Notes: generated from the letters alone by a model not told the origin. A stretch of 64,000 nucleotides of DNA from JBLZUR01 sp048565625 (GCF_048565625.1 NZ_JBLZUR010000002.1:2666001-2730000); one strand, 5' to 3'. Shown: positions 9,600 through 21,553, counted from the first letter of the stretch. A program made the numbers and translations.

Positions 9600-9737
9600 C
9601 ATCCTCCCCCGCCAGGGGGAGGTGGCAGGCGCAGCCTGACGGAGGGGGAGGGCGGTGGTCAGCTCTGATCTTCGCGACACCGCCGTCCTCCCCCTCCGTC
9701 GCCTGACGGCGCCACCTCCCCCCTGGCGGGGGAGGAT
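9600..9737. repeat. REPIN-like pair, family B (CCTCCCCCGCCAGGGGGAGG)
   Basis: The forward arm at 9601-9652 consists of two hairpins (CCTCCCCC-GCCA-GGGGGAGG, then CAGGC-GCA-GCCTG) and a GGAGGGGGAGG tail. The inverted arm lies at 9682-9737, with about 30 bases between. The same doublet recurs at 47200, 53316, 53485, 57823 and 59399. It lies between gpmA and purE and carries no gene. Confidence 0.92.
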
Positions 9738-9819
9738 ACATCCCGCCGATAGGCACGTGGACATCCCCGTAAAACGCGCTAGGAAACGGCGCTTCACTCG
9801 CTCCATGCCACGGGGAAGC

Positions 9820-10308
9820 ATGTCGGACGTGTCGCCGCTGGTCGGCATCATCATGGGCAGCCGATCGGACTGGGAAACCATGTCCAAGGCGGCGGAAACG
9901 CTCACCAGCCTCGGCGTGCCGCATGAGGTGAAGGTCGTCTCCGCCCACCGCACGCCCGAACGCCTCTACGACTACGCCCGCTCCGCCGTCGATCGCGGCC
10001 TCAAGGCAATCATCGCGGGCGCCGGCGGCGCGGCGCACCTGCCCGGCATGACGGCATCGATGACCCGCCTGCCCGTCCTCGGCGTACCGGTCGAAAGCAA
10101 GGCGCTGAAGGGCATGGATAGCCTGCTCTCCATCGTCCAGATGCCGGCGGGCATCCCCGTCGGGACGCTCGCCATCGGCAAAGCCGGGGCCACCAATGCC
10201 GCCCTCCTCGCCGCCGCGATGCTCGCCAATGAGGACGCGGGGCTCGCCGCCCGCCTCGACGCATGGCGCGCCCGCCAGACCGAGGCGGTCGCCGAAACGC
10301 CCGAATGA
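9820..10308 (+). CDS. purE: 5-(carboxyamino)imidazole ribonucleotide mutase PurE
   Basis: The 162-residue protein contains [43 protein letters not shown] and the [20 protein letters not shown] block, all characteristic of class I PurE, which rearranges N5-CAIR to CAIR in purine synthesis. The start is uncertain: ATG 9820 (MSDVS) gives the usual length, while GTG 9829 is better spaced from the GGGGAAG at 9812-9818, and ATG 9805 is a third option. The stop codon overlaps the purK start (ATGA at 10305-10308), so the pair forms an operon. Confidence 0.96.
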   Translation: MSDVSPLVGIIMGSRSDWETMSKAAETLTSLGVPHEVKVVSAHRTPERLYDYARSAVDRGLKAIIAGAGGAAHLPGMTASMTRLPVLGVPVESKALKGMDSLLSIVQMPAGIPVGTLAIGKAGATNAALLAAAMLANEDAGLAARLDAWRARQTEAVAETPE

Positions 10309-11369
10309 TCCCGCCCGGCAGCACGATCGGCATCTTGGGCGGCGGCCAGCTCGGCCGGATGCTCGGGCAGGCGGCGGCGCAGCTCGGCTACCACGTCCAT
10401 GTCTACGCGCCGGAGGGCAACCCCTCCGCCGCCGACGCGGCGCGGGCCGTCACACGCGCGGAGTACGAGGACCAGCGCGCCCTCGCGGCCTTCGCGGAAT
10501 CGGTCGACATCGTGACCTTCGAGTTCGAGAACGTCCCCTGCGCGACGCTTGAGAAGCTCGCCGCCTCGGTGCCGGTCTACCCGCCCGCCGCCGCCCTGGG
10601 GGTGACGCAGGACCGGCTCGCCGAGAAGGCGTTCGTCCGCAAGCTCGGCGGCTGCACCGCACCCTATGCGCAGGTCGACAGCCGCGAAGACCTGAGCTTC
10701 GCGCTTACCTCTCTCGGCGCCCCGGCGATCCTGAAGACCCGCCGCTTCGGCTATGACGGCAAGGGCCAGGCCCGCCTCGCCTCGCCCGCCGACATCGACG
10801 CCGCTTGGGCAGCGATCGGCCAGCAATCCGCGATCCTCGAAGGCATGGTCGAGTTCGACGCGGAGTTCTCCATCCTCCTCGCCCGCGGGCAGGACGGGGC
10901 GGAACGCTGCTGGGCGGCACCGCACAACGTCCACAAGGACGGCATCCTCGACAGCTCCACCGTTCCCGCGCCCGGGCCGATCCACGATCAGGCGCCGGTC
11001 GCCGCCGATCTCGCCGGCAACATCGCCGACGCGCTCGACTATGTCGGCGTCCTCGCCTGCGAGTTCTTTGCGACGGCAAACGGTCCCGTTTTCAACGAGA
11101 TGGCTCCTCGCGTTCACAATTCCGGCCATTGGACGATCGAGGGTGCCGTCACCTCGCAGTTCGAGAACCACATTCGCGCGATCTGCGGCCTGCCCCTCGG
11201 CCAGACCGCGCTCGCCGCGTCGAAGGTCACGATGCACAATCTGATCGGCGAGGATGCCGGCCGCTGGAAGGATATCCTGAGCGAGCCCGGCGCGCACCTC
11301 CACCTCTACGGCAAGGGCGAGGCGCGGCCCGGTCGCAAGATGGGTCACGTCACCCGCCTGTATCGCTAG
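10305..11369 (+). CDS. purK: 5-(carboxyamino)imidazole ribonucleotide synthase PurK
   Basis: ATG 10305 overlaps the purE stop by four bases. The 354-residue ATP-grasp enzyme begins with the N-terminal dinucleotide-like motif [14 protein letters not shown], has the ATP-grasp core ([27 protein letters not shown]) and the C-terminal [14 protein letters not shown] signature. It carboxylates AIR with ATP and bicarbonate, feeding PurE. Downstream there are about 325 gene-free bases containing a structured element and a palindromic repeat. Confidence 0.97.
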   Translation: MIPPGSTIGILGGGQLGRMLGQAAAQLGYHVHVYAPEGNPSAADAARAVTRAEYEDQRALAAFAESVDIVTFEFENVPCATLEKLAASVPVYPPAAALGVTQDRLAEKAFVRKLGGCTAPYAQVDSREDLSFALTSLGAPAILKTRRFGYDGKGQARLASPADIDAAWAAIGQQSAILEGMVEFDAEFSILLARGQDGAERCWAAPHNVHKDGILDSSTVPAPGPIHDQAPVAADLAGNIADALDYVGVLACEFFATANGPVFNEMAPRVHNSGHWTIEGAVTSQFENHIRAICGLPLGQTALAASKVTMHNLIGEDAGRWKDILSEPGAHLHLYGKGEARPGRKMGHVTRLYR

Positions 11370-11430
11370 GGTCTACGCACCGGCATGTGTGTCGATCCGG
11401 ACACAACATGCCGAACAGAATCCTATTCGC

Positions 11431-11600
11431 TTCCAATGTAGGAAAATAAGTGCTTCCCCGGCGTCGGCTCTTTCGATCGTTTATCATGCAGTCTCGCGCA
11501 CGCGCGCATGTGCGAGCGCGCGCCCACCCGTTGTGGCAGGACTTTTGAGACTTTCCGCGCTCTGACGGAGGTTTTGGCCTGACCTTGGCCCGGCCTTCCG
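11431..11600 (+). other. Structured intergenic element, copy A (candidate small RNA or mobile palindrome)
   Basis: This stretch downstream of purK closely matches the reverse complement of 21137-21303. A 25-base block beginning TTCCAATGTAGGAAAATAAG is identical in both, as is the core ATGTGCGAGCGCGCGC. Local hairpins can be drawn: CTCGCGCA/TGTGCGAG, CCAC-CCGTT-GTGG (replaced by GCCC-GTTGAA-GGGC in copy B), and an outer pairing GGAAA..AAGT with ACTT..TTTCC. Strand assignment is arbitrary because the palindromic parts read both ways. It could be a non-coding RNA gene or a dispersed element. Confidence 0.55.
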
Positions 11601-11611
11601 CGTGCCCTTAC

Positions 11612-11678
11612 GTCATCCCAGCGAAGGCTGGGATCGCGTGGAACAAACCCACCCGATGCCAGCCTTCGCTGGCATGAC
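11612..11678. repeat. REPIN-like pair, family D (GTCATCCCAGCGAAGGCTGGGATC)
   Basis: The forward arm CGTCATCCCAGCGAAGGCTGG begins at 11611-11612. The inverted arm TGCCAGCCTTCGCTGGCATG lies at about 11656-11678. Each arm is itself a hairpin. Further copies occur at 34345, 42447, 50158 and 63502. Confidence 0.85.
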
Positions 11679-11694
11679 GCCGTTGAGTTGACGC

Positions 11695-11997
11695 CTACGC
11701 CTTCCTCACGCCCGTCAGCGGATAGGTGCCATACCAGCCGGCCTTCACCACTCCGTCGATGCGGTCGCCCTCGACGCTCGCCTCGCAGTCGAGCCTGACC
11801 TTCATCGGCGAACTGACCTCCATCTCCCACCGCAGATCATCGCCTTCGACCCGGCCATCGGCAATGCGCTTGGAGCCGAGCGCGCCCGACACCTCGCCGC
11901 TGAACCGATCCCCCTCGACGCGCACCGTCAGGGTGAAGTCCTGCGCGCCGACCGGTGTCTTTGCCGAGCAGGCCCAGCTGCCATCCGCCGCCGACAT
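11695..11997 (-). CDS. Small conserved hypothetical protein
   Basis: A 100-residue protein, MSAADGSWACSAKTPVG..., rich in short alternating beta-strand patterns (VEGDRFSGEVSG, IADGRVEGDDLRWEMEVSSP, MKVRLDCEASVEGD), suggesting a small beta-sandwich or lipocalin-like fold. No signal peptide is present. Its start codon shares one base with the stop of the upstream M16 protease gene (TGATG, plus-strand 11995-11999), so it is translationally coupled to the protease. I recognise no family name; it may be a small partner or an independent passenger. Confidence 0.7.
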   Translation of the reverse strand: MSAADGSWACSAKTPVGAQDFTLTVRVEGDRFSGEVSGALGSKRIADGRVEGDDLRWEMEVSSPMKVRLDCEASVEGDRIDGVVKAGWYGTYPLTGVRKA

Positions 11998-14828
11998 CAG
12001 CGCGACTTTCCCATCTCGACGGGCAGGCCAAGCCCGTCCAACTGCGGGCGGACCTTCGCCGCATCGCCCACGACGACCCAGATCATGTTCTCCGGCCGGA
12101 TCACGTCGCGCGCCGCCTTGTCGAGTGCCGGCGCGGTCAGCGCGCGGTAGCGTGCGGGAAGGGTGACGTAGTAGTCGTCGGGCCGGTCGAGCGTGATGTT
12201 GGTGACGATCGCCGACATCAGCGCGTCGCTGGTCTCGAACGATCCCGGCAGCGACCGGATCTGCCCGCTGACGGTGCGGTCCAGCTCCTCCTCGTTGACA
12301 CCCTTGGCGGTGAGGAACTCCTTCATGTCGGCCATGATCGCCTTGATCGACTCACCCGTCTTGTCCGCCTGCACCGGGGCCGAGGTGTAGAACGGCACCG
12401 CCTCGCGGAAGAGCGGGGTGAGCGAGAACGCCCCATAGGCCCAGCCCTTGGTCTCGCGCAGGTCCATGTTGAGGCGCGACAGGAAACTGCCGCCCAGCAC
12501 CTCGTTGGCGGTGGTCAGCGCGATTGTATCATCCGTGCCCTTCAGTGGGGTCACCACACCGGCGCGGATCACCGATTGCGGGCTCTGCGGCCGGTCGATC
12601 AGGACGATGCGCGGCACGCGGGCCATGCGGTCCATGGCGAAGACCTTCTTGCCCTTCGGCGCTGTGGGCGGCGTCCAGTTGCCGAAGCGTGAGTCGAGCA
12701 GCGGCTTGATCTCGGCCAGCGTGGTGTCGCCGACCACCACGATCTCCATCATGTCGGGCCGGATCCAGCTGTCGTGGAAGGCGACGAGATCGGCGCGGGT
12801 CGCCGCCTTCACGCCCTCTTCCGTGCCGGTGCCGGTGCTCGGCACGCCATAGGGATGCGACTGACCGAACAGCAGGCCGGGCAGCGTGCGGCGGGCGATC
12901 GTGCCCGGATCGGTCTTCTCAGCCGCGATCCCGGCCAGCACCTGCCCGCGCAGCCGCTCCACCTCGCCCGCCTCGAACGCCGGGTTGCGTGCGATGTCGG
13001 AAAGGAGGTCCAGCGATGGCGCGAGGTTCGGCTTCAGCGCGAACAGGGCGATGGTCGTCTTGTCCATCGTGGCGCCCACCCCGATCTCAGCGCCCAGCCG
13101 CTCTTTCGCCTCGGCAAGCTGCACCGAGTTCATTGTCTTGGTGCCTTCGTCGAGGAGCGACCGCATCAGCGCGCCGGTGCCGAGCTTCTCCCTCACATCG
13201 CCCGAATTGCCGCCGTCGAAGACCAGCGCCACGCGCACCGTCGGCACCGTGGTGCGACGCGCGAACGTCACCTTCACGCCGTTGGCGAGCGTCGCATGCT
13301 CCAGCGTCGGGAACTCAAGGTCCTTGATCTCCGCAACCTTCGGCATGGCGACGGCGGCGGTCATGCCGGAGGCGGCCGGGGCAGCCGCACCACCGTTCGC
13401 CGGATCGACATAGTAGCGCGGGGCCGAGGTCGCGGCGTTGCCGGCCATCGCATTGTCCTGTGCCGAGCGCTCGCCCGGCACCACCGTCAGGCGGAAGGCG
13501 GGGCGGGTCAGCCACTTCTGGAGCGCCGCCGTCACCTGCGCCGGGGTCGAGGCGGCATAGGCGGCAAGGTCCTTGCGGTACTTCTCGGGATCGTTCGAAT
13601 AGACCTCACCCTCGGCCAGCGTCACCGCCTTGCCCTCGAAGCCGCCGACCTGCTCCAGCCCAGCGATCGTGCCTGCGACCTCCTTCATCGCGGCGCGCTG
13701 CACCTCGTCGGCGGTCGGCCCCTTGGCGATGTAGTCGGCAAGCACCTGGTCCAGCTTCGCCGCCACCGCCTTGGCGTCCGCCCCGTCCTTCACGTCGACG
13801 GTCACCTCGGCCAGCGAGATGTTCTCGAACTCCTGGATCGATGCGGCGACGCCCACCGCCGTCTTGTCCTGCCGCACGAACAGGTTGTTGAGGCGCGAGG
13901 AAGAGAGGCCGCCCAAGACCGCCATGCCGATGTCGAGCGGCACCGTGTCCGCGTCGTTCAGGCCCGGCACCACCCAGTTGCGGTAGATCCGGGTATTCGA
14001 CACCGCATCGTGCATCACCTGATCGACCGGTGCCTTCAGCGACGGCACCGGAACCGCCGGGCGCGGCGTCTCCGGCCCCCGCTTGAATGCGCCGAAATAC
14101 TTCTCGATCAGCGGCCGGGCGGTCCTCGCGTCGATGTCGCCGGCCAGCACGAGCACCGCGTTGTTCGGCCCGTAATGCGCCTGGAACCAGCCTTTCACGT
14201 CATCCAGGCTGGCGCTGTCGAGGTCCTTCATCGAACCGATCGTCGAGTGCTGGTACGGGTGCCCTTCCGGGAACAGCGCCTGCAGCTGGGCATATTCGAC
14301 CAGGCCGTAGGGCTTGTTATCGCCCTCGCGCTTCTCGTTCTGGACGACGCCGCGCTGGTTATCGAGCTTCGCCTGATCGATCGCGCCGAGCAGGTGGCCC
14401 ATGCGATCCGCCTCCAGCCAGAGCGTCTGCTCCAGCCCGCCGACCGGCACCGTCTCGAAGTAATTGGTCCGGTCGAACCAGGTCGTGCCGTTCAGGTCGG
14501 TGGCACCCATCGCCTCCATCGGCTTGAAGAAGTCGAAATTCGCATTCTCCGACCCGTTGAACATCAGATGCTCGAACAGATGCGCGAAGCCGGTCTTGCC
14601 CGCCGGCTCGTTCTTCGAGCCGATGTGATACCAGACGGACACGGCGACGACCGGTGCCTTGCGATCGGTGTGGACGATGACCTTCAGCCCGTTCGGAAGC
14701 GTGAAGCGCTCGTAGGGAATGTCCACCGTCTTCACGAGCGCCGGCAGCGCACTTGGCGCTGGGGCCTGGGCGATGGCGGTGGTGGACAGGAGCGTGGCGG
14801 CAAGGGCTGCGGTCAGCGAACGGATCAT
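11997..14828 (-). CDS. M16 (pitrilysin-like) zinc protease, two-domain, exported
   Basis: A 943-residue protein with an N-terminal signal peptide (MIRSLTAALAATLLSTTAIA, cleavage near AQA). The inverted zinc motif HLFEH lies at residues 83-87, with the downstream Glu in the QNEKREGD region and an R/Y substrate-binding block near the end of the first half. A second inactive M16 repeat occupies about residues 500-930. Such periplasmic two-domain M16 proteins degrade peptides or process secreted products. It is divergent from an exported M28 peptidase across 128 bases, suggesting that the two serve periplasmic protein turnover. The small 100-residue gene overlaps its stop. Confidence 0.93.
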   Translation of the reverse strand: MIRSLTAALAATLLSTTAIAQAPAPSALPALVKTVDIPYERFTLPNGLKVIVHTDRKAPVVAVSVWYHIGSKNEPAGKTGFAHLFEHLMFNGSENANFDFFKPMEAMGATDLNGTTWFDRTNYFETVPVGGLEQTLWLEADRMGHLLGAIDQAKLDNQRGVVQNEKREGDNKPYGLVEYAQLQALFPEGHPYQHSTIGSMKDLDSASLDDVKGWFQAHYGPNNAVLVLAGDIDARTARPLIEKYFGAFKRGPETPRPAVPVPSLKAPVDQVMHDAVSNTRIYRNWVVPGLNDADTVPLDIGMAVLGGLSSSRLNNLFVRQDKTAVGVAASIQEFENISLAEVTVDVKDGADAKAVAAKLDQVLADYIAKGPTADEVQRAAMKEVAGTIAGLEQVGGFEGKAVTLAEGEVYSNDPEKYRKDLAAYAASTPAQVTAALQKWLTRPAFRLTVVPGERSAQDNAMAGNAATSAPRYYVDPANGGAAAPAASGMTAAVAMPKVAEIKDLEFPTLEHATLANGVKVTFARRTTVPTVRVALVFDGGNSGDVREKLGTGALMRSLLDEGTKTMNSVQLAEAKERLGAEIGVGATMDKTTIALFALKPNLAPSLDLLSDIARNPAFEAGEVERLRGQVLAGIAAEKTDPGTIARRTLPGLLFGQSHPYGVPSTGTGTEEGVKAATRADLVAFHDSWIRPDMMEIVVVGDTTLAEIKPLLDSRFGNWTPPTAPKGKKVFAMDRMARVPRIVLIDRPQSPQSVIRAGVVTPLKGTDDTIALTTANEVLGGSFLSRLNMDLRETKGWAYGAFSLTPLFREAVPFYTSAPVQADKTGESIKAIMADMKEFLTAKGVNEEELDRTVSGQIRSLPGSFETSDALMSAIVTNITLDRPDDYYVTLPARYRALTAPALDKAARDVIRPENMIWVVVGDAAKVRPQLDGLGLPVEMGKSR

Positions 14829-14956
14829 CGAAGGTCTTTCGAACGCGCCGCCGGACAGCGGCCAAGGATGGCGGTGGTTGTAACCGGCTGGATTAGGGTT
14901 GCAACACGGTTACGCGCCGGGGCACGAGAGTGGCAACGACACATCAGGGAACCTCC

Positions 14957-16594
14957 ATGCGCCTCCTTACCCTCCTCGCTCTCACAACTGCTCTCGCCGC
15001 ACCGCTCGCCGCCGAGACGCCCGTGTTCAGCGCCGACGCCTTCCGCAGCCACGTCGCCTTCCTCTCCGACGACCTCCTCGAAGGCCGCGACACCGGATCG
15101 AAGGGCTACGACATCGCCGCCCGCTACGTCGCGACGCAGTTCGAGGGGCTGGGCCTCAAGCCCGGCGGCGAGAATGGCGGCTGGTATCAGCAGGTGACCT
15201 TCCGCAAGGCTGTGGTCGCGGAGGGCAGCACGCCCAAGGTGACGATCACCGGCCCGGCGGGCGAAAAGAGCTGGGACAGCGGCACCGAGGTTGTCGTCTC
15301 TTCCAGCCTGAAGGAGGAGGCGCAGGACGTCTCCGCCCCGGTGGTCTTCGTCGGCTACGGCATCGTCGCCCCCCGCTTCGGCATCGACGACTACAAGGGC
15401 CTCGACGTTAAGGGCAAGATCGTCGCCTATCTGTCCGGCGAACCCCGCGACCTGCCGAGCGAGATCGCCGCGCATTACGGTGACGAGAAGGCCGCAACCG
15501 CCAGCGCACATGGCGCGATCGGCACCATCTCGCTCCCGACCGAGGAGAGTGCCAAGACCTTCCCGTGGAAGACGCAGCTCCGCTACGCCAAGTCGCCGAA
15601 GTTCATGTGGCTCGACAAGGCCGGCAAGGTCCATGACGAGGCCCCGAATGTCCGTGTCGGCACGACCTTGAACGAGACTAGCGCCGCCGTCCTCTTCGCC
15701 GACGCGCCAAAGACCTACGCCGCGATCCGCAAGGCGGCGAGCGCGAAGGGCGCCAAGCCGAAGGGCTTTCCGCTCAAGACCAGCATCCGCATTGAGCGCC
15801 GGAGCAGCTTCTCCCAGCTGACCAGCCCGGAAGTCATCGGCATCCTCCCCGGCACCGACCCGACTCTGAAGGCCGAATACGTCGTCCTGATGGGTCATCT
15901 CGACCATCTCGGCCTCAAGGCGGACGCGAAGGCCGGCGAGGACAAGGTCTATAACGGCGCGCTCGACAATGCGGCGGGCGTCGCCACCATGCTGGAGGCG
16001 GCGAAGGCGTTCGTCGCGTCAGGCAAGCCGCCGCGCCGCTCGGTGATGTTCATCGCCAACACTGCCGAGGAGCGCGGCCTGCTCGGCGCGCAGTATTTCG
16101 CCAACAACCCGACCGTGCCGATCGGACAGATCGTCGGGCTGGTCGACCTCGACATGCCGCTGATCCTCTACCCCTTCACCGACGTGGTGGCCTTCGGCGC
16201 CGATCACTCGACCGTCGCCAGGGCGGTGCAGCAGGCTGGCGCTGAGATGGGGGTCAAGGTCTCCCCCGACTTCATGCCGGAGGAAGGCATCTTCACCCGC
16301 TCCGACCATTACGAGTTCGTCAAGCAGGGCGTCCCCGCCATCCTGCTCGCCACCGGCCCTGCGAATGGCGGCGACAAGGTCTGGCCCGGCTTTCTCGGCG
16401 GCAACTATCACGGGCTGAAGGATGACATGAGCCAGCCGATCCTTTGGGATCAGGGTGCCTGCTATGCGAAGCTCAACTACCTGATCAGCCGCGATCTGGC
16501 CGACGCCGAGGAGCGACCGCTGTGGTATCAGGGCGACTTCTTCGGCGACCTGTATGCGCCGGGCAAGCCGAGAGCGGCGGCGGGGAAGCAGTAA
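14957..16594 (+). CDS. Exported M28 family metallopeptidase with PA domain
   Basis: ATG 14957 is preceded by AGGGA at a spacing of six and starts a signal peptide, MRLLTLLALTTALAAPLAA. The mature part has an N-terminal segment, a protease-associated insert (about residues 120-250, VVFVGYGIVAPRFG) and the M28 catalytic domain with all zinc ligands visible: MGHLDHLG, GALDNAAG, NTAEERGLLG (catalytic Glu pair), LVDLDMP and RSDHYEF. The 545 residues fit the family of bi-zinc aminopeptidases that degrade peptides in the periplasm. It is followed by a REPIN and then clpB. Confidence 0.93.
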   Translation: MRLLTLLALTTALAAPLAAETPVFSADAFRSHVAFLSDDLLEGRDTGSKGYDIAARYVATQFEGLGLKPGGENGGWYQQVTFRKAVVAEGSTPKVTITGPAGEKSWDSGTEVVVSSSLKEEAQDVSAPVVFVGYGIVAPRFGIDDYKGLDVKGKIVAYLSGEPRDLPSEIAAHYGDEKAATASAHGAIGTISLPTEESAKTFPWKTQLRYAKSPKFMWLDKAGKVHDEAPNVRVGTTLNETSAAVLFADAPKTYAAIRKAASAKGAKPKGFPLKTSIRIERRSSFSQLTSPEVIGILPGTDPTLKAEYVVLMGHLDHLGLKADAKAGEDKVYNGALDNAAGVATMLEAAKAFVASGKPPRRSVMFIANTAEERGLLGAQYFANNPTVPIGQIVGLVDLDMPLILYPFTDVVAFGADHSTVARAVQQAGAEMGVKVSPDFMPEEGIFTRSDHYEFVKQGVPAILLATGPANGGDKVWPGFLGGNYHGLKDDMSQPILWDQGACYAKLNYLISRDLADAEERPLWYQGDFFGDLYAPGKPRAAAGKQ

Positions 16595-16624
16595 GCCTGT
16601 TGGCTCTCCCATCGCTCCAAGGCC

Positions 16625-16684
16625 GTTCGCCCTGAGCCTGTCGAAGGGCCAGCGGTGGCGCTTCGACAGGCTCAGCGCGAACGG
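16625..16684. repeat. REPIN-like stem-loop, family A (CTTCGACAGGCTCAGCGCGAAC)
   Basis: The left arm GTTCGCCCTGAGCCTGTCG begins at 16625 and the right arm CTTCGACAGGCTCAGCGCG begins at 16661. They are separated by 14 bases, so the unit can form a long stem-loop. It lies between the M28 gene and the clpB promoter. This is the tightest copy of a family found in several other places, including the flanks of the GIY-YIG gene at 26231. Confidence 0.92.
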
Positions 16685-16704
16685 CGGGGGAGGTGCAGCA
16701 CCCC

Positions 16705-16732
16705 CTTGCGTGACATAATTGTCACACCATAT
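16705..16732 (+). promoter_or_regulatory. RpoH (sigma-32) type promoter of clpB
   Basis: CTTG at 16705-16708 and CCATAT at 16727-16732 are separated by exactly 18 bases, matching the alphaproteobacterial RpoH consensus (CTTG, 17-18 bases, CCATNT). The clpB start lies 28 bases downstream of the -10 element. The spacer contains a perfect 6-bp palindrome with a 4-bp centre (GTGACATAATTGTCAC, 16710-16725), which could be a repressor site or chance. Confidence 0.75.
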
Positions 16733-16760
16733 CGCGGTGGACCGAACAGGGGAGCAGACC

Positions 16761-19340
<2,580 letters not shown>

Positions 19341-19342
19341 TC

Positions 19343-19369
19343 TCGTGGATGTAAATTCCCACGATTTTC
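19343..19369 (+). terminator. Possible weak terminator after clpB
   Basis: TCGTGG and CCACGA can pair around a ten-base loop, followed by TTTTCG. The stem is short, so this is tentative. Confidence 0.4.
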
Positions 19370-19569
19370 GTTGTTAATGGCGCTCCGCTTTTCTTTGGAC
19401 GGAGGCGGGCGCGCCTACATTCCGCTGCGCTGATGCTTCGCCGACAGCATTCATCATCGCCAATTCGATCCACCTTGGGCGTTATACGGATGAATGTTGC
19501 GTCAACGAATTGACTACTCCTCGTTTTTAGGAGACCTTAAGAAGAGATTAACGAATCGGGGAGCGCACC

Positions 19570-20127
19570 ATGAGCATGATGAATCGCATACTTACGACCG
19601 CTAGCCTGTTGGCCATCGCGACCGTCGCGGTACCCGCTCATGCGGTGGTTCTGATCGAAGGCACCGGCCTCTGGTCGGCAGGAACGCCGACGACCGCGTA
19701 CAGCGCGGTAAACAAGTCGTTCCAGTTCTCGTTCAAGGTCCCGAACCCCCTGGACGCGAACCCCACGGCGTCGATCAGCGACTTCCGCTTCTATCTCGAC
19801 TCGGTGCTGGTCGCATCGGTGCCGACGAGCGTCGAGTTCTACACCTTGGCGGAGCGCGGACAGTTCAACCTGTTCTTCCCCGACACGACCGTCAGCATCT
19901 TCGGCAGCGACATCGGTTCGAGCGGCATGTTCACGACGCCCGGTTCATATGCGATCACCGCCGGTATCGCGAACGCCAACCCTGCGACGGGTGTTGGCTT
20001 TGTCACGGTGACCGACATCACGGCGGCGGTGCCGGAACCGGCGAGCTGGGCCATGATGATCGCCGGCTTCGGCCTGGTCGGTGGCACGATGCGTCGCCGC
20101 GTTTCGCGCGTCAGCTACGCCGTCTGA
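19570..20127 (+). CDS. PEPxxWA-type PEP-CTERM sorting protein
   Basis: The 185-residue protein has a signal peptide (MSMMNRILTTASLLAIATVA, cleavage near AHA), a beta-rich mature region and a C-terminal sorting tail: PEPASWAMMIAGFGLVGG followed by a basic MRRR cluster. That tail is the Sphingomonadales PEP-CTERM signal, processed by an exosortase and linked to exopolysaccharide or cell-surface display. The mature part resembles no enzyme I know. The upstream 230 bases hold no gene; they include a small CTCCT/AGGAG hairpin near 19515. A strong terminator follows. Confidence 0.88.
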   Translation: MSMMNRILTTASLLAIATVAVPAHAVVLIEGTGLWSAGTPTTAYSAVNKSFQFSFKVPNPLDANPTASISDFRFYLDSVLVASVPTSVEFYTLAERGQFNLFFPDTTVSIFGSDIGSSGMFTTPGSYAITAGIANANPATGVGFVTVTDITAAVPEPASWAMMIAGFGLVGGTMRRRVSRVSYAV

Positions 20128-20147
20128 CGTAAGTCTCGGTTTAAGAG

Positions 20148-20184
20148 AAGGCCTCGGTTCCTCTGGGAGCCGGGGCCTTTTCTT
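20148..20184 (+). terminator. Rho-independent terminator after PEP-CTERM gene
   Basis: A 12-bp stem, GGCCTCGGTTCC with GGAGCCGGGGCC (two G-T wobbles), around a TCTG loop, followed by TTTTCTTT. Confidence 0.85.
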
Positions 20185-21136
20185 TGCTGTCCTTCTGCTG
20201 CTTGTTCTGCCGGCCTCGCGGGTTGTCGGAGCCAGGGCATGGCTTGTGAACCGGCGCGTGAGCGGCTGTTTCTAAATGCGGCCCGCTGGCGGCTCGACGG
20301 TCCGCCTGTATCCGTCCGCGCATTTCTTCCGCAGGGTTGGCACGCCGCTGCACCTCCACGTCCGCTATTATCGCCGGCGGCCATGAGGATCGTACTGCGG
20401 CTCGCGGTCGCCGGCGGTCGGGTCGTGCGTCCCGCGCCGGCAAAACGCGCTCCGCGACGCTCCGGCGATATCCTGCTGACGGTGCCCCTAGCTGCATCCC
20501 CCTGGTCGAGGCAGGCGGTGACATGCTTTTTCTTCTGCCGTCACCCCGGACCTGATCGGGGATCCCGCCGCCTAGGCGCGGTGAAGAAGCAGCCCCCCCC
20601 GGCTCAAGGCAAATCTGACCGTCAGTTCGTCCTGAGTAGAGGCTGAGCCTGTCGAAGCCTCATATGGAAGCATCCGCACAGGCGCTTCGATACGCCTCTT
20701 CGACAATCCTAGTGGCTACTCAGGGCAAGCGGGTGCCCGGTGCCTCCTGCATGCCGAGCGTAGCCGAGGCACGGATCACAAGCGGCTCGCCTCTTACTAC
20801 CAATCGACTTCGCTCGAACAGAACGCTGGGTGCGGTCGGCTGGTCCAAGGCTAGGACGAGACGGCTTTCGACCGCCCGAGCGACAAGCACTACCAACTAC
20901 CGTTTGCGCGGAGCCTGTCGAAGCGCCGGCGCTGGCCCTTCGACAGGCTTAATGCGAACGGCGTGGATTGTGCGACGCCCTTCTCCCCGCGGGCGTGACT
21001 CAATCCTCCGTTCGTGCCGAGCGTGGGCGAGGCGCGGGTGACGAGCGATACGCCTGCTGCCCGTCCTTCGGCGTAGCCTGTCCTCGGGTTCGGCGAAGCC
21101 GAAGCCCGAGGGTTCAGGACGAGCGGGCGGGGGCGG
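20185..21136. other. Gene-free, repeat-rich interval
   Basis: About 950 bases without a convincing gene on either strand; the open frames have no recognisable domains and no starts with ribosome sites. It holds a solitary family D/CCGG palindrome (20537-20572), a degenerate family A pair (about 20623-20735), a clearer family A pair (20901-20961), and a hairpin CCTCGGGTTCGGC/GCCGAAGCCCGAGG (21082-21111). It looks like a graveyard of repeat insertions. Confidence 0.7.
20901..20961. repeat. REPIN-like pair, family A
   Basis: CGTTTGCGCGGAGCCTGTCG (20901 onward) faces CTTCGACAGGCTTAATGCG (20938 onward), with 'GCGCCGGCGCTGGCC' between. It is slightly decayed relative to 16625-16684. Confidence 0.8.
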
Positions 21137-21303
21137 AAGGTCAGGCTAAGGTTTGACCGAAACGGCTCTCAGCGCGCGGAAAGTCTCAAAAGTCGCCCTT
21201 CAACGGGCAGGCGCGCGCTCGCACATGCGCGCGCACGCGAGAGGGCATGATAAACAATCGAAAGAGCCAGCAGCGGCTAAGCACTTATTTTCCTACATTG
21301 GAA
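21137..21303 (-). other. Structured intergenic element, copy B (inverted relative to copy A)
   Basis: Reads on the minus strand as TTCCAATGTAGGAAAATAAG... and ends near the sequence AGCCTGACCTT, matching 11431-11600 with scattered substitutions. A hairpin that differs in sequence between copies is kept in form (GCCC-GTTGAA-GGGC here, CCAC-CCGTT-GTGG in copy A). The first 19 codons of the ORF at 21247 lie inside it. Confidence 0.55.
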
Positions 21304-21513
21304 GGATTTCTTCGAGTTGCTACCGCTGACGTCACGGACCATCATCCGCCGATTCCGCTTCTAATCGTACTTATATTGATCAGTATCAGCGGTATAATCG
21401 CCGCATACACTGTGCCTGATCGTTTTGGCTTAGCAGGGGCGCTGGCTTGGTTGCTACTATTCTGCGCAATGGTCGCAATTGGCCTTGTTCAGCTGGCTAG
21501 AAGACGCGATTAA
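21247..21513 (+). CDS. Orphan small membrane protein in AT-richer DNA
   Basis: An 88-residue frame, MINNRKSQQRLSTYFP..., with two hydrophobic segments (PLLIVLILISISGIIAAY and ALAWLLLFCAMVAIGLV) and a basic C-terminus. Its codons use A/T third positions (ATA, TTA, ACT) much more than any neighbour, which points to recent acquisition or absence of selection. The first 19 codons overlap structured element B, so the actual start could be internal. I recognise no family. It might be a genuine acquired gene or a chance frame. Confidence 0.4.
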   Translation: MINNRKSQQRLSTYFPTLEGFLRVATADVTDHHPPIPLLIVLILISISGIIAAYTVPDRFGLAGALAWLLLFCAMVAIGLVQLARRRD

Positions 21514-21553
21514 AACTCGGAAGCGCGTGAGCGGAAGAGGCTGGGCCGCTCTT

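Noticed and set aside
12774..15197. An 807-codon plus-strand frame opposite the M16 protease
   Set aside because: It is the antisense shadow of a clear M16 gene and shows no conserved motif.
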